Positions 8,351-15,055 of a stretch of 19,068 nucleotides of DNA are shown here, piece after piece (within the stretch, counting starts at the first letter, position 1; every line of letters starts with the position of its first letter). Location: contig CANHRF010000005.1 of NCBI GenBank assembly GCA_947463335.1, positions 1-19,068 of the forward strand, read 5' to 3'. The DNA comes from Actinomycetota bacterium (lineage in GTDB: Bacteria > Actinomycetota > Actinomycetes > Nanopelagicales > Nanopelagicaceae). Position numbers and translations under genes: made by a program. Below the pieces are notes generated by a model, which had not been told where the DNA came from, made no database searches, and worked only from the letters and a program-made list of their open reading frames with translations.

Positions 8351-8422
8351 TGCCCCCGACAGGATTCGAACCTGTGCACCCGCCTCCGGAGGGCGGTGCT
8401 CTATCCCCTGAGCTACGGGGGC
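8351..8422 (-). tRNA. tRNA-Arg (anticodon CCG)
   Basis: On the minus strand this 72-nt stretch folds into a full cloverleaf. The acceptor GCCCCCG pairs with CGGGGGC, the D stem is GCTC/GAGC, and the anticodon stem CCGCC/GGCGG carries the loop CTCCGGA, which places CCG at positions 34-36. The T arm is ACAGG-TTCGAAT-CCTGT, and the discriminator is A. The anticodon CCG reads the arginine codon CGG. The 3' CCA is not encoded (the following bases are CGC), so it must be added by the CCA-adding enzyme. No integrase or duplicated 3' end lies nearby, so there is no sign of use as an attachment site. Confidence 0.96.
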
Positions 8423-8486
8423 GCAGGTATAGGAGAAGGCTATCTAATCTTTGATCCTTGACCGAGCGTAAATAGCCAACTCCTGA

Positions 8487-8492
8487 AAGAAT
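8487..8492 (+). promoter_or_regulatory. Possible -10 element of a leaderless msrA transcript
   Basis: AAGAAT lies 7 bases before the msrA ATG and matches four of six -10 consensus positions. The intervening bases, acgcgct, are GC-rich, like those before the genes at 6034 and 10619. No good -35 partner at standard spacing is visible. Confidence 0.3.
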
Positions 8493-8499
8493 ACGCGCT

Positions 8500-9039
8500 A
8501 TGACAACGTCAACTGCTTACTTTGCAACTGGTTGCTTTTGGGGAGCCGAACGCCGCTTTTGGAATTTAGCGGGAGTTACAAGCACTAGCGTCGGATATAT
8601 GGGCGGTACCACTCAAAATCCGAGTTATGAAGAAGTTTGCACTGGTCGCACTGGGCACGCTGAAATGGTCCAAGTTGATTTCGACCCAAATTTGATTTCA
8701 TATCAAAGACTTTTAGAAGAGTTTTGGACAATGCATGATCCAACCTCACTAAATGCCCAAGGTGGAGATATTGGGACGCAATACCGCAGTTCCATTTATA
8801 CAACTACCGCCGAACAGATGGAGCAGGCGCTCGCTTCTTGCGAGATATATCAGGGTGCACTTTCTGCCTCAGGAATCGACAAGATTGTTACCGAGATATT
8901 GGATGCGAGCGGAGTTACATATTATTTGGCAGAGGAGTATCACCAAAAGTATTTAGCTAAAAATCCCAATGGCTACGATTGCCATTCCAGCACCGGAGTT
9001 GCTTTCCCAAAGTCACTTTCTGAGTCGGCGGGCAAATGA
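8500..9039 (+). CDS. msrA: Peptide methionine-S-sulfoxide reductase MsrA
   Basis: This 179-aa protein reduces the S-epimer of methionine sulfoxide in proteins and free methionine, using thioredoxin as electron source. The MsrA signature GCFWGAERRFW is at residues 11-21, with catalytic Cys12. Further landmarks are VGYMGG (31-36), YEEVCTGRTGHAE (43-55) and a late Cys161 in the NGYDCHSSTG tail, a likely resolving cysteine. There is no signal peptide, so it acts in the cytoplasm. The last four bases overlap msrB (ATGA), giving coupled production of enzymes for both epimers. The start has no Shine-Dalgarno sequence. Confidence 0.96.
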   Translation: MTTSTAYFATGCFWGAERRFWNLAGVTSTSVGYMGGTTQNPSYEEVCTGRTGHAEMVQVDFDPNLISYQRLLEEFWTMHDPTSLNAQGGDIGTQYRSSIYTTTAEQMEQALASCEIYQGALSASGIDKIVTEILDASGVTYYLAEEYHQKYLAKNPNGYDCHSSTGVAFPKSLSESAGK

Positions 9040-9440
9040 GTAAGAAGATCGAAGTAAACGAAGAAGAACTCAGGGCGAAGCTTGACCCTCTTTCTTACGA
9101 TGTGCTGCGCAACGGTGCTACCGAGCGACCATTTACCGGCGAATACACCGATTCCGAAACTGTCGGAATCTATCGCTGCAAGGCTTGTAACGCTGAACTC
9201 TTCCGCTCCGAAACCAAATTTCACTCCGGTTGTGGCTGGCCATCCTTCTATCAACCAACCGCCAGCGATGCAGTCACGCTTATTGAAGATAGATCTCTAG
9301 CGCCTCGGATCCGAACTGAAGTTAGATGTGGAAGTTGTGATTCGCATCTAGGCCACGTCTTTGAGGGCGAGGGCTTTGATGTCCCAACAGATCAACGTTG
9401 GTGCATTAATTCAGTTTCAATGATCTTAGAACCCAAGTAG
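9036..9440 (+). CDS. msrB: Peptide methionine-R-sulfoxide reductase MsrB
   Basis: This 134-aa single-domain MsrB reduces the R-epimer of methionine sulfoxide. It has the two zinc-binding CxxC pairs (C48/C51 and C98/C101), the HSGCGWPSF motif with Cys66 as possible resolving residue, GHVFEGEG (106-113), and the catalytic RWCINSVSM with Cys123. All key residues are present and the length is typical for a stand-alone MsrB. The start overlaps the msrA stop by 4 bases, and a GGCGGG stretch just upstream may help re-initiation. Together the pair forms a complete cytoplasmic methionine repair unit. Confidence 0.96.
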   Translation: MSKKIEVNEEELRAKLDPLSYDVLRNGATERPFTGEYTDSETVGIYRCKACNAELFRSETKFHSGCGWPSFYQPTASDAVTLIEDRSLAPRIRTEVRCGSCDSHLGHVFEGEGFDVPTDQRWCINSVSMILEPK

Positions 9441-9502
9441 TTTTTCTCTATCTCTCGCCTGCAGGTAATCTCGCCTTGCAACTTACAGGGTGGATGGCGT
9501 AC

Positions 9503-9540
9503 TTTTACAGTCGCTTGCAGGTTTTTGCAGTCTCTTGCAG
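9503..9540. repeat. 20-bp-spaced tandem direct repeat upstream of lacI-type gene
   Basis: Two 18-bp copies, 9503-9520 and 9523-9540, share 16 of 18 bases with the consensus TTTTRCAGTCKCTTGCAG. CAG trinucleotides recur every 10 bases (ending 9510, 9520, 9530, 9540), so the motif is in phase with the DNA helix. Related fragments TCTCGCCTGCAGG (9453-9465) and TCTCGCCTTGCA (9469-9480) lie further upstream. This suggests a binding site for a regulator, possibly the LacI-family protein encoded 48 bp downstream. Confidence 0.6.
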
Positions 9541-9587
9541 AATCCAGGTAGTCAGATAGATAGCGATAACTAGGGAAGAGAAGCTAG

Positions 9588-10601
9588 ATGGCTGGAATCA
9601 AAGAAGTTGCTGAAGAGGCGGGAGTCTCAACTGCAACTGTTTCGCGCGCTTTGCGCGGCTTCCAACATGTAAATGATGCAACTCGCGCCAAGATTATGGC
9701 TGCTGCAGAAAAGCTAAATTACCCAATTGCGCCGGTTCAGAATAAAGGTTCTATCGGAAGAACAAATAGCATCGGCGTTGTCGCGCCATACATTTCTCGT
9801 TGGTATTTCGCGCAAGTAATCAGCGGCGCAGAACAAGCGCTACGCGAGGCCGGTTTTGATCTATTGCTCTACAACTTTAGCCAGATGAAGGGTCGCGAAA
9901 GACTTTTTCAGCACCACCACTTAAAAGGTCGAGTCGATGCTCTAATAGTTATCAGTTTGCCACCAACTGAAGAAGAGTTTGATTCAATGCTAAATCTGGG
10001 TATTCCTGTATCTCTCGTCGGAATGCACCACGACGGTTGCTCAAGTGTTGCCATTGATGATGTGGCAGCGGCACGCACTGCGACTCAGCACCTTGTCAAT
10101 CAAGGACATAAGAAAATTGGTTTAATGTCTGGTCGTCCTGATGACCCATTTAATTTCAGCGTTCCACAAGATCGCCGAAAAGGTTTTATGCAGGTGCTTG
10201 CTGAGAACGGTTTAGAGTGGGTCCCATCTCGCGAGGTTCATGGTGACTTCACCATTAATACCGCTTCACGTGCAATGGATGATTTGTTAGCCCGTCCAAA
10301 TCGACCTACTGCAATTTTCTGCGAGTCAGATGAGATGGCCTTTGGCGCGATGCAGGCGGTGCGGCGACACGGGTTAAAGGTTCCAGATGACATTTCCATT
10401 ATTGGATTTGATGGACATGAGATGTCAGAGTATTCAGATCTCACAACAATTGAACAACCCGCGCAGTTGATGGGCGAAATGGCGGCGTGGTCAATTATGG
10501 AGAGGCTGCGTAAACCCAGCACTACGCCTAAATCACTGGTTCTGCCTACGACGTTAGTTGTTCGTGACTCAACGCGCCGTCTTTCGCCAAACGAGGCATA
10601 A
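9588..10601 (+). CDS. LacI-family transcriptional regulator
   Basis: This 337-aa protein begins with the LacI helix-turn-helix IKEVAEEAGVSTATVSRALRG (from residue 4). A hinge-helix region that departs somewhat from the usual pattern follows (LNYPIAPVQN, 43-52). The rest is a periplasmic-binding-protein-like effector domain (about 63-330) with NSIGVVAPYISRWYF, RPTAIFCESDEMAFGAMQAVRRHG and ISIIGFDGHEMSEYSDLTTIEQP. Such proteins usually sense sugars or nucleosides; the ligand cannot be read from the sequence. A ribosome binding site GGGAAGAG (9573-9580) lies 7 bases before the ATG, and a phased direct repeat lies upstream. It is followed after 17 bp by a PLP-lyase gene in the same direction, so it may control that cluster. 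Confidence 0.93.
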   Translation: MAGIKEVAEEAGVSTATVSRALRGFQHVNDATRAKIMAAAEKLNYPIAPVQNKGSIGRTNSIGVVAPYISRWYFAQVISGAEQALREAGFDLLLYNFSQMKGRERLFQHHHLKGRVDALIVISLPPTEEEFDSMLNLGIPVSLVGMHHDGCSSVAIDDVAAARTATQHLVNQGHKKIGLMSGRPDDPFNFSVPQDRRKGFMQVLAENGLEWVPSREVHGDFTINTASRAMDDLLARPNRPTAIFCESDEMAFGAMQAVRRHGLKVPDDISIIGFDGHEMSEYSDLTTIEQPAQLMGEMAAWSIMERLRKPSTTPKSLVLPTTLVVRDSTRRLSPNEA

Positions 10602-10605
10602 CTGG

Positions 10606-10611
10606 CATACT
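10606..10611 (+). promoter_or_regulatory. Possible extended -10 before the PatB/MalY-type gene
   Basis: CATACT, preceded by TGG (TGn extended -10), lies exactly 7 bases before the ATG at 10619. It could start a leaderless transcript inside the lacI-patB gap. The gene has no Shine-Dalgarno sequence. Confidence 0.4.
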
Positions 10612-10618
10612 CGCGCTT

Positions 10619-11785
10619 ATGAGAGAGAGCCAGATCAAGATTCCATCTCTCGCCGAACTACAAACACATCGCAGTGAAAAATGGCGCGCTTTTCCGCATG
10701 AGATTTTGCCTTTGCCAGTTGCGGAGATGGATTTTCCGGTAGCCGAACCCATTCGCCAGGTTCTTTCCGAAATGGTTAACAACTCTGATCTTGGATATCT
10801 CGGCCCAATTCCGGAGATGGGTATCGCTTTCTCAGGTTTTGCTAAGCGACGTTGGGATTGGAGCGTCAATCCAGGTTATGTGCGAGTTGCAACCGATGTC
10901 GGTGTAGCTGTTGTAGAACTCCTTAGAATTTTTACCAATCCAGGCGATAAAGTTTTATTTAGCTCTCCGGTTTATCAAAACTTTTATACCTGGATGCGTG
11001 AAACCGAAGTAGAGATGATCGATGTCCCATTTAAAGTTGATGCTGACGCAGCCGACGGTACTGGCTGGAGCCACGATTGGGATGGGATAGAAGCCGCGTA
11101 TAAGAGTGGTGTATCTGTTCACTTACTTTGCAGTCCACACAACCCACTGGGTAAGGTTTACACGCGTGAGAAATTAGAACGAATAATTGCTTTAGCGAAA
11201 GAATATAACGTGGTGGTAATTTCTGATGAAATTCATGCGCCGCTAACCTTTAAAGAGACCCCATTTATTCCATTTCTATCGCTAGGCGATGAAGCTGCCA
11301 AAGTTGGTGTAACTGTCACAGCATCCAGCAAAGGTTGGAATATTGCAGGCCTCAAATGTGCAATCATCGTTTCGCAAAGTGAAAAAATGCACGAAAAGTT
11401 AAATGAGTTGCCGCCAGCGCTTCACTACCGAGCGTCGCTCTTAGGCGCTTTTGCAACTGTCGCAGCTTTCGAGAAATGTGACAATTGGCTCGATGAGGCT
11501 ATTGAGATACTGGATCAAAATAGAAATTTGATTGCAAATTTAATTGCTTCGCGAATTCCATCGATTGGATATCACCTGCCACATGCCTCTTATTTAGCGT
11601 GGCTAGATATGAGCAAGTTAAATCTGGGAGTAGATCCTGGTCTGGCGCTAATCGAACGTGCCAAAGTTGCATTCAACTCTGGACATATTTATGGCGAACT
11701 TGGTAGAAACCATGTGCGATTTAACTTTGCGACTAGTCCGGCAATAGTCACGGAAGCGATCGAACGTATCGCAGGAGCTCTCTAG
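10619..11785 (+). CDS. PatB/MalY-type PLP-dependent C-S lyase or aminotransferase
   Basis: This 388-aa fold-type I PLP enzyme belongs to the MalY/PatB branch. It has the N-terminal PLPVAEMDFPVAEPI segment (31-45), CSPHNPLGKVYT (171-182), ISDEIHAPLT with PLP-contacting Asp203 (201-210), and the Schiff-base lysine in TASSKGWNIAGLK (Lys238). Members mostly act as cystathionine beta-lyases that split C-S bonds to give homocysteine or thiols; E. coli MalY also represses the maltose system. The AEMDF signature favours this group over ordinary aminotransferases. It lies 17 bp after the LacI-type gene and 15 bp before an FAD oxidoreductase gene, with a cystathionine-lyase-type gene further on, which fits sulfur amino-acid metabolism. 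The exact substrate is not determinable. Confidence 0.88.
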   Translation: MRESQIKIPSLAELQTHRSEKWRAFPHEILPLPVAEMDFPVAEPIRQVLSEMVNNSDLGYLGPIPEMGIAFSGFAKRRWDWSVNPGYVRVATDVGVAVVELLRIFTNPGDKVLFSSPVYQNFYTWMRETEVEMIDVPFKVDADAADGTGWSHDWDGIEAAYKSGVSVHLLCSPHNPLGKVYTREKLERIIALAKEYNVVVISDEIHAPLTFKETPFIPFLSLGDEAAKVGVTVTASSKGWNIAGLKCAIIVSQSEKMHEKLNELPPALHYRASLLGAFATVAAFEKCDNWLDEAIEILDQNRNLIANLIASRIPSIGYHLPHASYLAWLDMSKLNLGVDPGLALIERAKVAFNSGHIYGELGRNHVRFNFATSPAIVTEAIERIAGAL

Positions 11786-11800
11786 CCAGAGACTTTCGCT

Positions 11801-13351
11801 ATGACTCTAGATAGAAAGTACGATGCGATTGTTGTTGGTGGCGGACACAACGGATTAGTCGCCGCCTCGTATCTGGCTCGCGCCGGCAAAAAAGTGGTGC
11901 TTCTGGAAGCAGAGAACGAACTTGGGGGAGCCACAACAAGTGTTCGCCCTTTCCCGGAATTCGATGCCCGTTTATCTCGGTATTCGTACCTAGTCTCACT
12001 CTTACCGGATCAGATAGTTGCCGACCTTGGAGTTAATTTCAAAACCTTGGAACGTTCTATTGCTTCATACACACCGTATTCAGATAAGAGTGAAGGAAGA
12101 GATGGCGGACTTCTTATCTCGCAGAATTGGGATGAACGGACGGCGCAAAGCTTTCAAGAGTTAACCGGGTCACCTGCAGAAGGTCTGGCTTGGCAAGATT
12201 TTTACAATGAAATTGCAGAAGTGGCAAAGAGAATTGCCCCGTCGATGTTGCAGCCTCTAAAGAGCGCTCAGAGTCTTAAGGAAGAGATTGGCCTTCCACA
12301 GAGTTGGAGCTATCTAATGGAGCGACCAATCGGAGAAGTCATTCGCGATCGATTTAGCGATGACTTGGTCAGGGGAGTCGTTCTAACAGATGGATTGATC
12401 GGCACCTTTGTTTCTGCAGATGACTTACAAGCAAATCGCTGCTTTCTCTATCACTTAATAGGAAACGGAACTGGGCAATGGCGAGTTCCGCAAGGCGGAA
12501 TGGGAGCCTTGGTAACCGAGTTGAAACGAGTAGCGCTTGCACTTGGAGTTGAAATATTGGTCGATGCACGTGTTTCCAAGATTGATAGCGATATCAACGG
12601 TGTCTCAGTAAAGACTTTCTCGGGCCAGATTTTTACAGCTAAAGATTTGTTATTCGCCGCAGCGCCACAAACTTTGGCAAAGCTTCGCGGAGGAAAAAAA
12701 CCGCAATCTCTTGAAGGTTCGCAAATGAAGATAAATATGTTGCTATCTCGTTTACCTAGACTCAAATCAGGGATCGATCCAAAGTTGGCTTTTGCCGGAA
12801 CCTTCCACGTAAATGAGAGTTACTCTCAATTGGAATTGGCATATAACATCGCTAAATCTGGAAAGATTCCAACTGATTTGCCGCTAGAGATGTACTGCCA
12901 TACTTTGACAGATCCAAGTATTCTCTCGCCAGAATTGCGCGATAGGGGTTATCAGACGCTAACCCTCTTCGGTTTACACACCCCAGCTTCTTTATTTGAT
13001 CAATCGCCAGAATCGGTGAAGGCAGCTGCAAAGCAAGCAGCGCTGGAGAGCTTAAATCAATACCTACTTGACCCAATCGAATCAGTGTTAGCGGTATGCC
13101 AAGATGGCTCTCTTGCAATTGAAGCGAAGTCACCGCTAGATCTTGAAAATGAGATTGGTCTACCGCGCGGCAATATTTTTCACCGCGATCTAGATTTTCC
13201 ATTTATTGATTCTTCTGGGGCTGATCTCATCTGGGGATCTGAAACTGCTGACCCACATATCTACTTAGCCGGAGCGGGTGCTCGCCGCGGCGGAGGAGTA
13301 AGCGGCATCGCTGGCCATAATGCGGCTATGGCAGTACTCGCAAGCGATTAG
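11801..13351 (+). CDS. FAD-dependent oxidoreductase, CrtI/PYROXD2-like
   Basis: This 516-aa flavoprotein has the N-terminal dinucleotide-binding motif AIVVGGGHNGLVAASYLARAG (from residue 9) with Glu36 at the end of the second strand, then ENELGGATTS. The C-terminal FAD motif is IYLAGAGARRGGGVSGIAGH (about 487-506). This layout is that of phytoene-desaturase-like enzymes, closest to the PYROXD2-type group, which often carries NGLVAA and GGGVSG motifs. No carotenoid synthesis genes are nearby, so a role in carotenoids is unlikely from context. It sits between two PLP enzymes of sulfur amino-acid chemistry, with gaps of 15 and 9 bp, and is probably co-transcribed with them. The substrate is unknown. 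The start has no Shine-Dalgarno sequence. Confidence 0.85.
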   Translation: MTLDRKYDAIVVGGGHNGLVAASYLARAGKKVVLLEAENELGGATTSVRPFPEFDARLSRYSYLVSLLPDQIVADLGVNFKTLERSIASYTPYSDKSEGRDGGLLISQNWDERTAQSFQELTGSPAEGLAWQDFYNEIAEVAKRIAPSMLQPLKSAQSLKEEIGLPQSWSYLMERPIGEVIRDRFSDDLVRGVVLTDGLIGTFVSADDLQANRCFLYHLIGNGTGQWRVPQGGMGALVTELKRVALALGVEILVDARVSKIDSDINGVSVKTFSGQIFTAKDLLFAAAPQTLAKLRGGKKPQSLEGSQMKINMLLSRLPRLKSGIDPKLAFAGTFHVNESYSQLELAYNIAKSGKIPTDLPLEMYCHTLTDPSILSPELRDRGYQTLTLFGLHTPASLFDQSPESVKAAAKQAALESLNQYLLDPIESVLAVCQDGSLAIEAKSPLDLENEIGLPRGNIFHRDLDFPFIDSSGADLIWGSETADPHIYLAGAGARRGGGVSGIAGHNAAMAVLASD

Positions 13352-13360
13352 GCTTAGGAC

Positions 13361-14482
13361 ATGGCTTCCAAAGAATCACAACATCGCCCCGAGACGATTG
13401 CTATTACTGCTGGTCGTCCCGAAGTTGGCGCCGATAGCGCTTTAAATCAACCAATTTCACTTAACTCAACTTTTGTTGCAGGTGGCGCAATCGGCTATGG
13501 GCGATATGGAAATGAAACTTGGACAGCGCTTGAAGTTGCGATCGCTGCGCTAGAAGGTGGCAAGACTCTTTCTTACTCATCCGGAATGGCGGCTATTAGC
13601 GCAGTCTTTTCTACGCTACCAGTTGGTGCAAAAGTTGTTGCTTCAGATCAAGGTTATTCCGGGGTAATGACCCTGTTGGGAAATCTATCTGCGGCTAAGA
13701 AAGTAAGCGTTAACTTTGTCGCAATTGCAGATACCGATGCGGTCTTAGCTGCGCTTGAGGGCGCTGATTTATTGTGGATCGAATCACCAACAAATCCATC
13801 ACTTGATGTTGCAGATTTACCAACTCTGATAAAGCATGCCAAGGCACGTAATATTTTAGTTGCAGTAGATAACACCTTTGCCACCGCGCTACTTCAAAAA
13901 CCGCTGGAAATGGGTGCTGATATTGTTATGAACTCAGTTACCAAGTATCTAGCAGGACATAGCGATGTCGTCCTTGGTTCACTATCAACTAATGATCCAA
14001 TTCAATTTAAAGCGCTAGAAGATGCCCGTAAATTTAATGGATCGATTCCTGGTCCGCTTGAAGCCTGGCTTGCTCTGCGTGGAATTCGAACATTTCCGTT
14101 GCGTTTTCAGCGTGCTAGCGAGAATGCAATGGAGCTTGCAAAGCGCTTGAGTCAACACCCACTCGTTACTCGCGTTCGATATCCGGGACTACCGACTGAT
14201 TCTCAGCACCTCAAGGCAAAAGCATTTATGAAGGGCTTCGGCGCAATCGTCTCATTTGAGTACGCTGGCAGCGCCGCGGCTGCAGATAAAGTATGCGAAT
14301 CTTCAAAAGTAGTCACTTATGCAACAAGCCTGGGTGGTGTTGAATCTCTTTGGGAACGCCGCCGCCGTTGGCCGATCGAGAGCGCAAGCGTTCCTGAAAC
14401 TCTAATTCGCCTCTCCGTTGGGTGTGAAGATGTTGAAGACCTATGGCTAGATATCGAAGCGGCGTTGCTCGCTGGCAAATAG
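13361..14482 (+). CDS. Cystathionine gamma-lyase/gamma-synthase family PLP enzyme
   Basis: This 373-aa member of the Cys/Met metabolism PLP family has the Schiff-base lysine in MNSVTKYLAGHSDVVLG (Lys195), Asp170 in VAVDNTFAT, WIESPTNPSLDV (139-150), Tyr99 in the SDQGYSG segment, and SLGGVESLWERRRRWP. The usual MTHAS loop is replaced by an arginine-rich ERRRRW stretch and VPETLIRLSVGCED, as in actinobacterial enzymes annotated cystathionine gamma-lyase. It could run transsulfuration (cystathionine to cysteine) or the synthase direction; sequence alone does not decide. A TTAGGA ribosome binding site precedes the ATG. It closes the lacI-type cluster, 9 bp behind the FAD oxidoreductase. Confidence 0.9.
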   Translation: MASKESQHRPETIAITAGRPEVGADSALNQPISLNSTFVAGGAIGYGRYGNETWTALEVAIAALEGGKTLSYSSGMAAISAVFSTLPVGAKVVASDQGYSGVMTLLGNLSAAKKVSVNFVAIADTDAVLAALEGADLLWIESPTNPSLDVADLPTLIKHAKARNILVAVDNTFATALLQKPLEMGADIVMNSVTKYLAGHSDVVLGSLSTNDPIQFKALEDARKFNGSIPGPLEAWLALRGIRTFPLRFQRASENAMELAKRLSQHPLVTRVRYPGLPTDSQHLKAKAFMKGFGAIVSFEYAGSAAAADKVCESSKVVTYATSLGGVESLWERRRRWPIESASVPETLIRLSVGCEDVEDLWLDIEAALLAGK

Positions 14483-14516
14483 TGAAAAGTTTTCTAATAA
14501 GCGGTATTTTTATCCT

Positions 14517-14669
14517 ATGAAGATCTTCCGCCGCCTCCTTGCAGTCTTTGCGCTGCTTGCTGTGGCATTTCAAGCGGTCGGCAGTTTTCTCTCCTGGGCG
14601 CAGCGCCAAGAGGACGCTCCCGCAGATGCGTGGATCGATGAAGATGAAGATGAATTAGAGGATGCTTAA
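14517..14669 (+). CDS. Small single-span membrane protein with acidic tail (50 aa)
   Basis: This short gene encodes 50 residues: a basic start MKIFRRLL, one hydrophobic segment (about 7-29, rich in A, L, V and F), a short polar stretch with AQRQ, and a strongly acidic end DEDEDELEDA. The stop codon directly abuts the TTG start of the next membrane-protein gene, which argues that it is a real, coupled gene. No Shine-Dalgarno sequence is present; TATTTT 6 bases before the ATG may be a -10 for a leaderless transcript. I do not recognise a family. By positive-inside reasoning the N-terminus should lie in the cytoplasm and the acidic tail outside. Confidence 0.55.
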   Translation: MKIFRRLLAVFALLAVAFQAVGSFLSWAQRQEDAPADAWIDEDEDELEDA

Positions 14670-15053
14670 TTGTCACAACAGGGTTATATCCCAGGGAGTT
14701 GCAATTTAGGCGAAGGAGAAATTAGCCGCCGGCGAATGGTTGCGGCTCTTGGTTTATTTCTATCGGTATCTGCGCTTGTATCTTTTATAAGCACAGGCGC
14801 TTCACGAGAAGCGCGAATCGCTATCTTTATTCCACTTCTTGTTATGTCTATCGGCTGGGTACAGTCGCGTAAGAAGTTCTGTTTAGCTTATGGCTTCGCA
14901 GGAACATTTAATTTTGGCAAGATGGGTGAGCTATCTCGTGTTTCTGATCCAGCAGATCGTGCAGCAGATCGTAAAACCGCTTTAGGTATTCTTGGGAAAA
15001 GTGCGCTTTACGCAGCAGCGTTAACCTTGCTCGTTGTAGCGCTTCCCCTCTAA
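14670..15053 (+). CDS. Conserved small membrane protein of unknown function
   Basis: This 127-aa protein has three likely membrane segments (about 23-41, 49-64, 109-126). It shows a GSCNLGEGEISRRR start with Cys11 and, after the second span, RKKFCLAYGFAGTFNFG with Cys71. The paired CNxGxxEIxRRR and FCxxYGxxGxFNFG motifs look like a small family found across several bacterial phyla, but I know of no assigned function. The TTG start directly follows the TAA of the 50-aa membrane gene, implying translational coupling. Its stop is only 2 bp from the convergent alpha-glucosidase stop, leaving no room for a terminator between them. Confidence 0.7.
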   Translation: MSQQGYIPGSCNLGEGEISRRRMVAALGLFLSVSALVSFISTGASREARIAIFIPLLVMSIGWVQSRKKFCLAYGFAGTFNFGKMGELSRVSDPADRAADRKTALGILGKSALYAAALTLLVVALPL

Positions 15054-15055
15054 AT

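Noticed and set aside
8351..8422. tRNA-Arg as an integration site for a mobile element
   Set aside because: The tRNA is intact, no integrase or phage gene is nearby, and no repeat of its 3' end was seen in the window.
9453..9540. TTGCAG repeats as a CRISPR-like array
   Set aside because: Units are too short, spacing is 10 or 20 bp without unique spacers, and there are no cas genes.
12852..13202. 116-aa frame on the minus strand inside the FAD oxidoreductase gene
   Set aside because: It lies wholly antisense to a well-supported gene and shows no domain or start signal.
11801..13351. Carotenoid biosynthesis cluster
   Set aside because: Only one CrtI-like gene is present; no phytoene synthase, prenyl synthase or cyclase is in the window.
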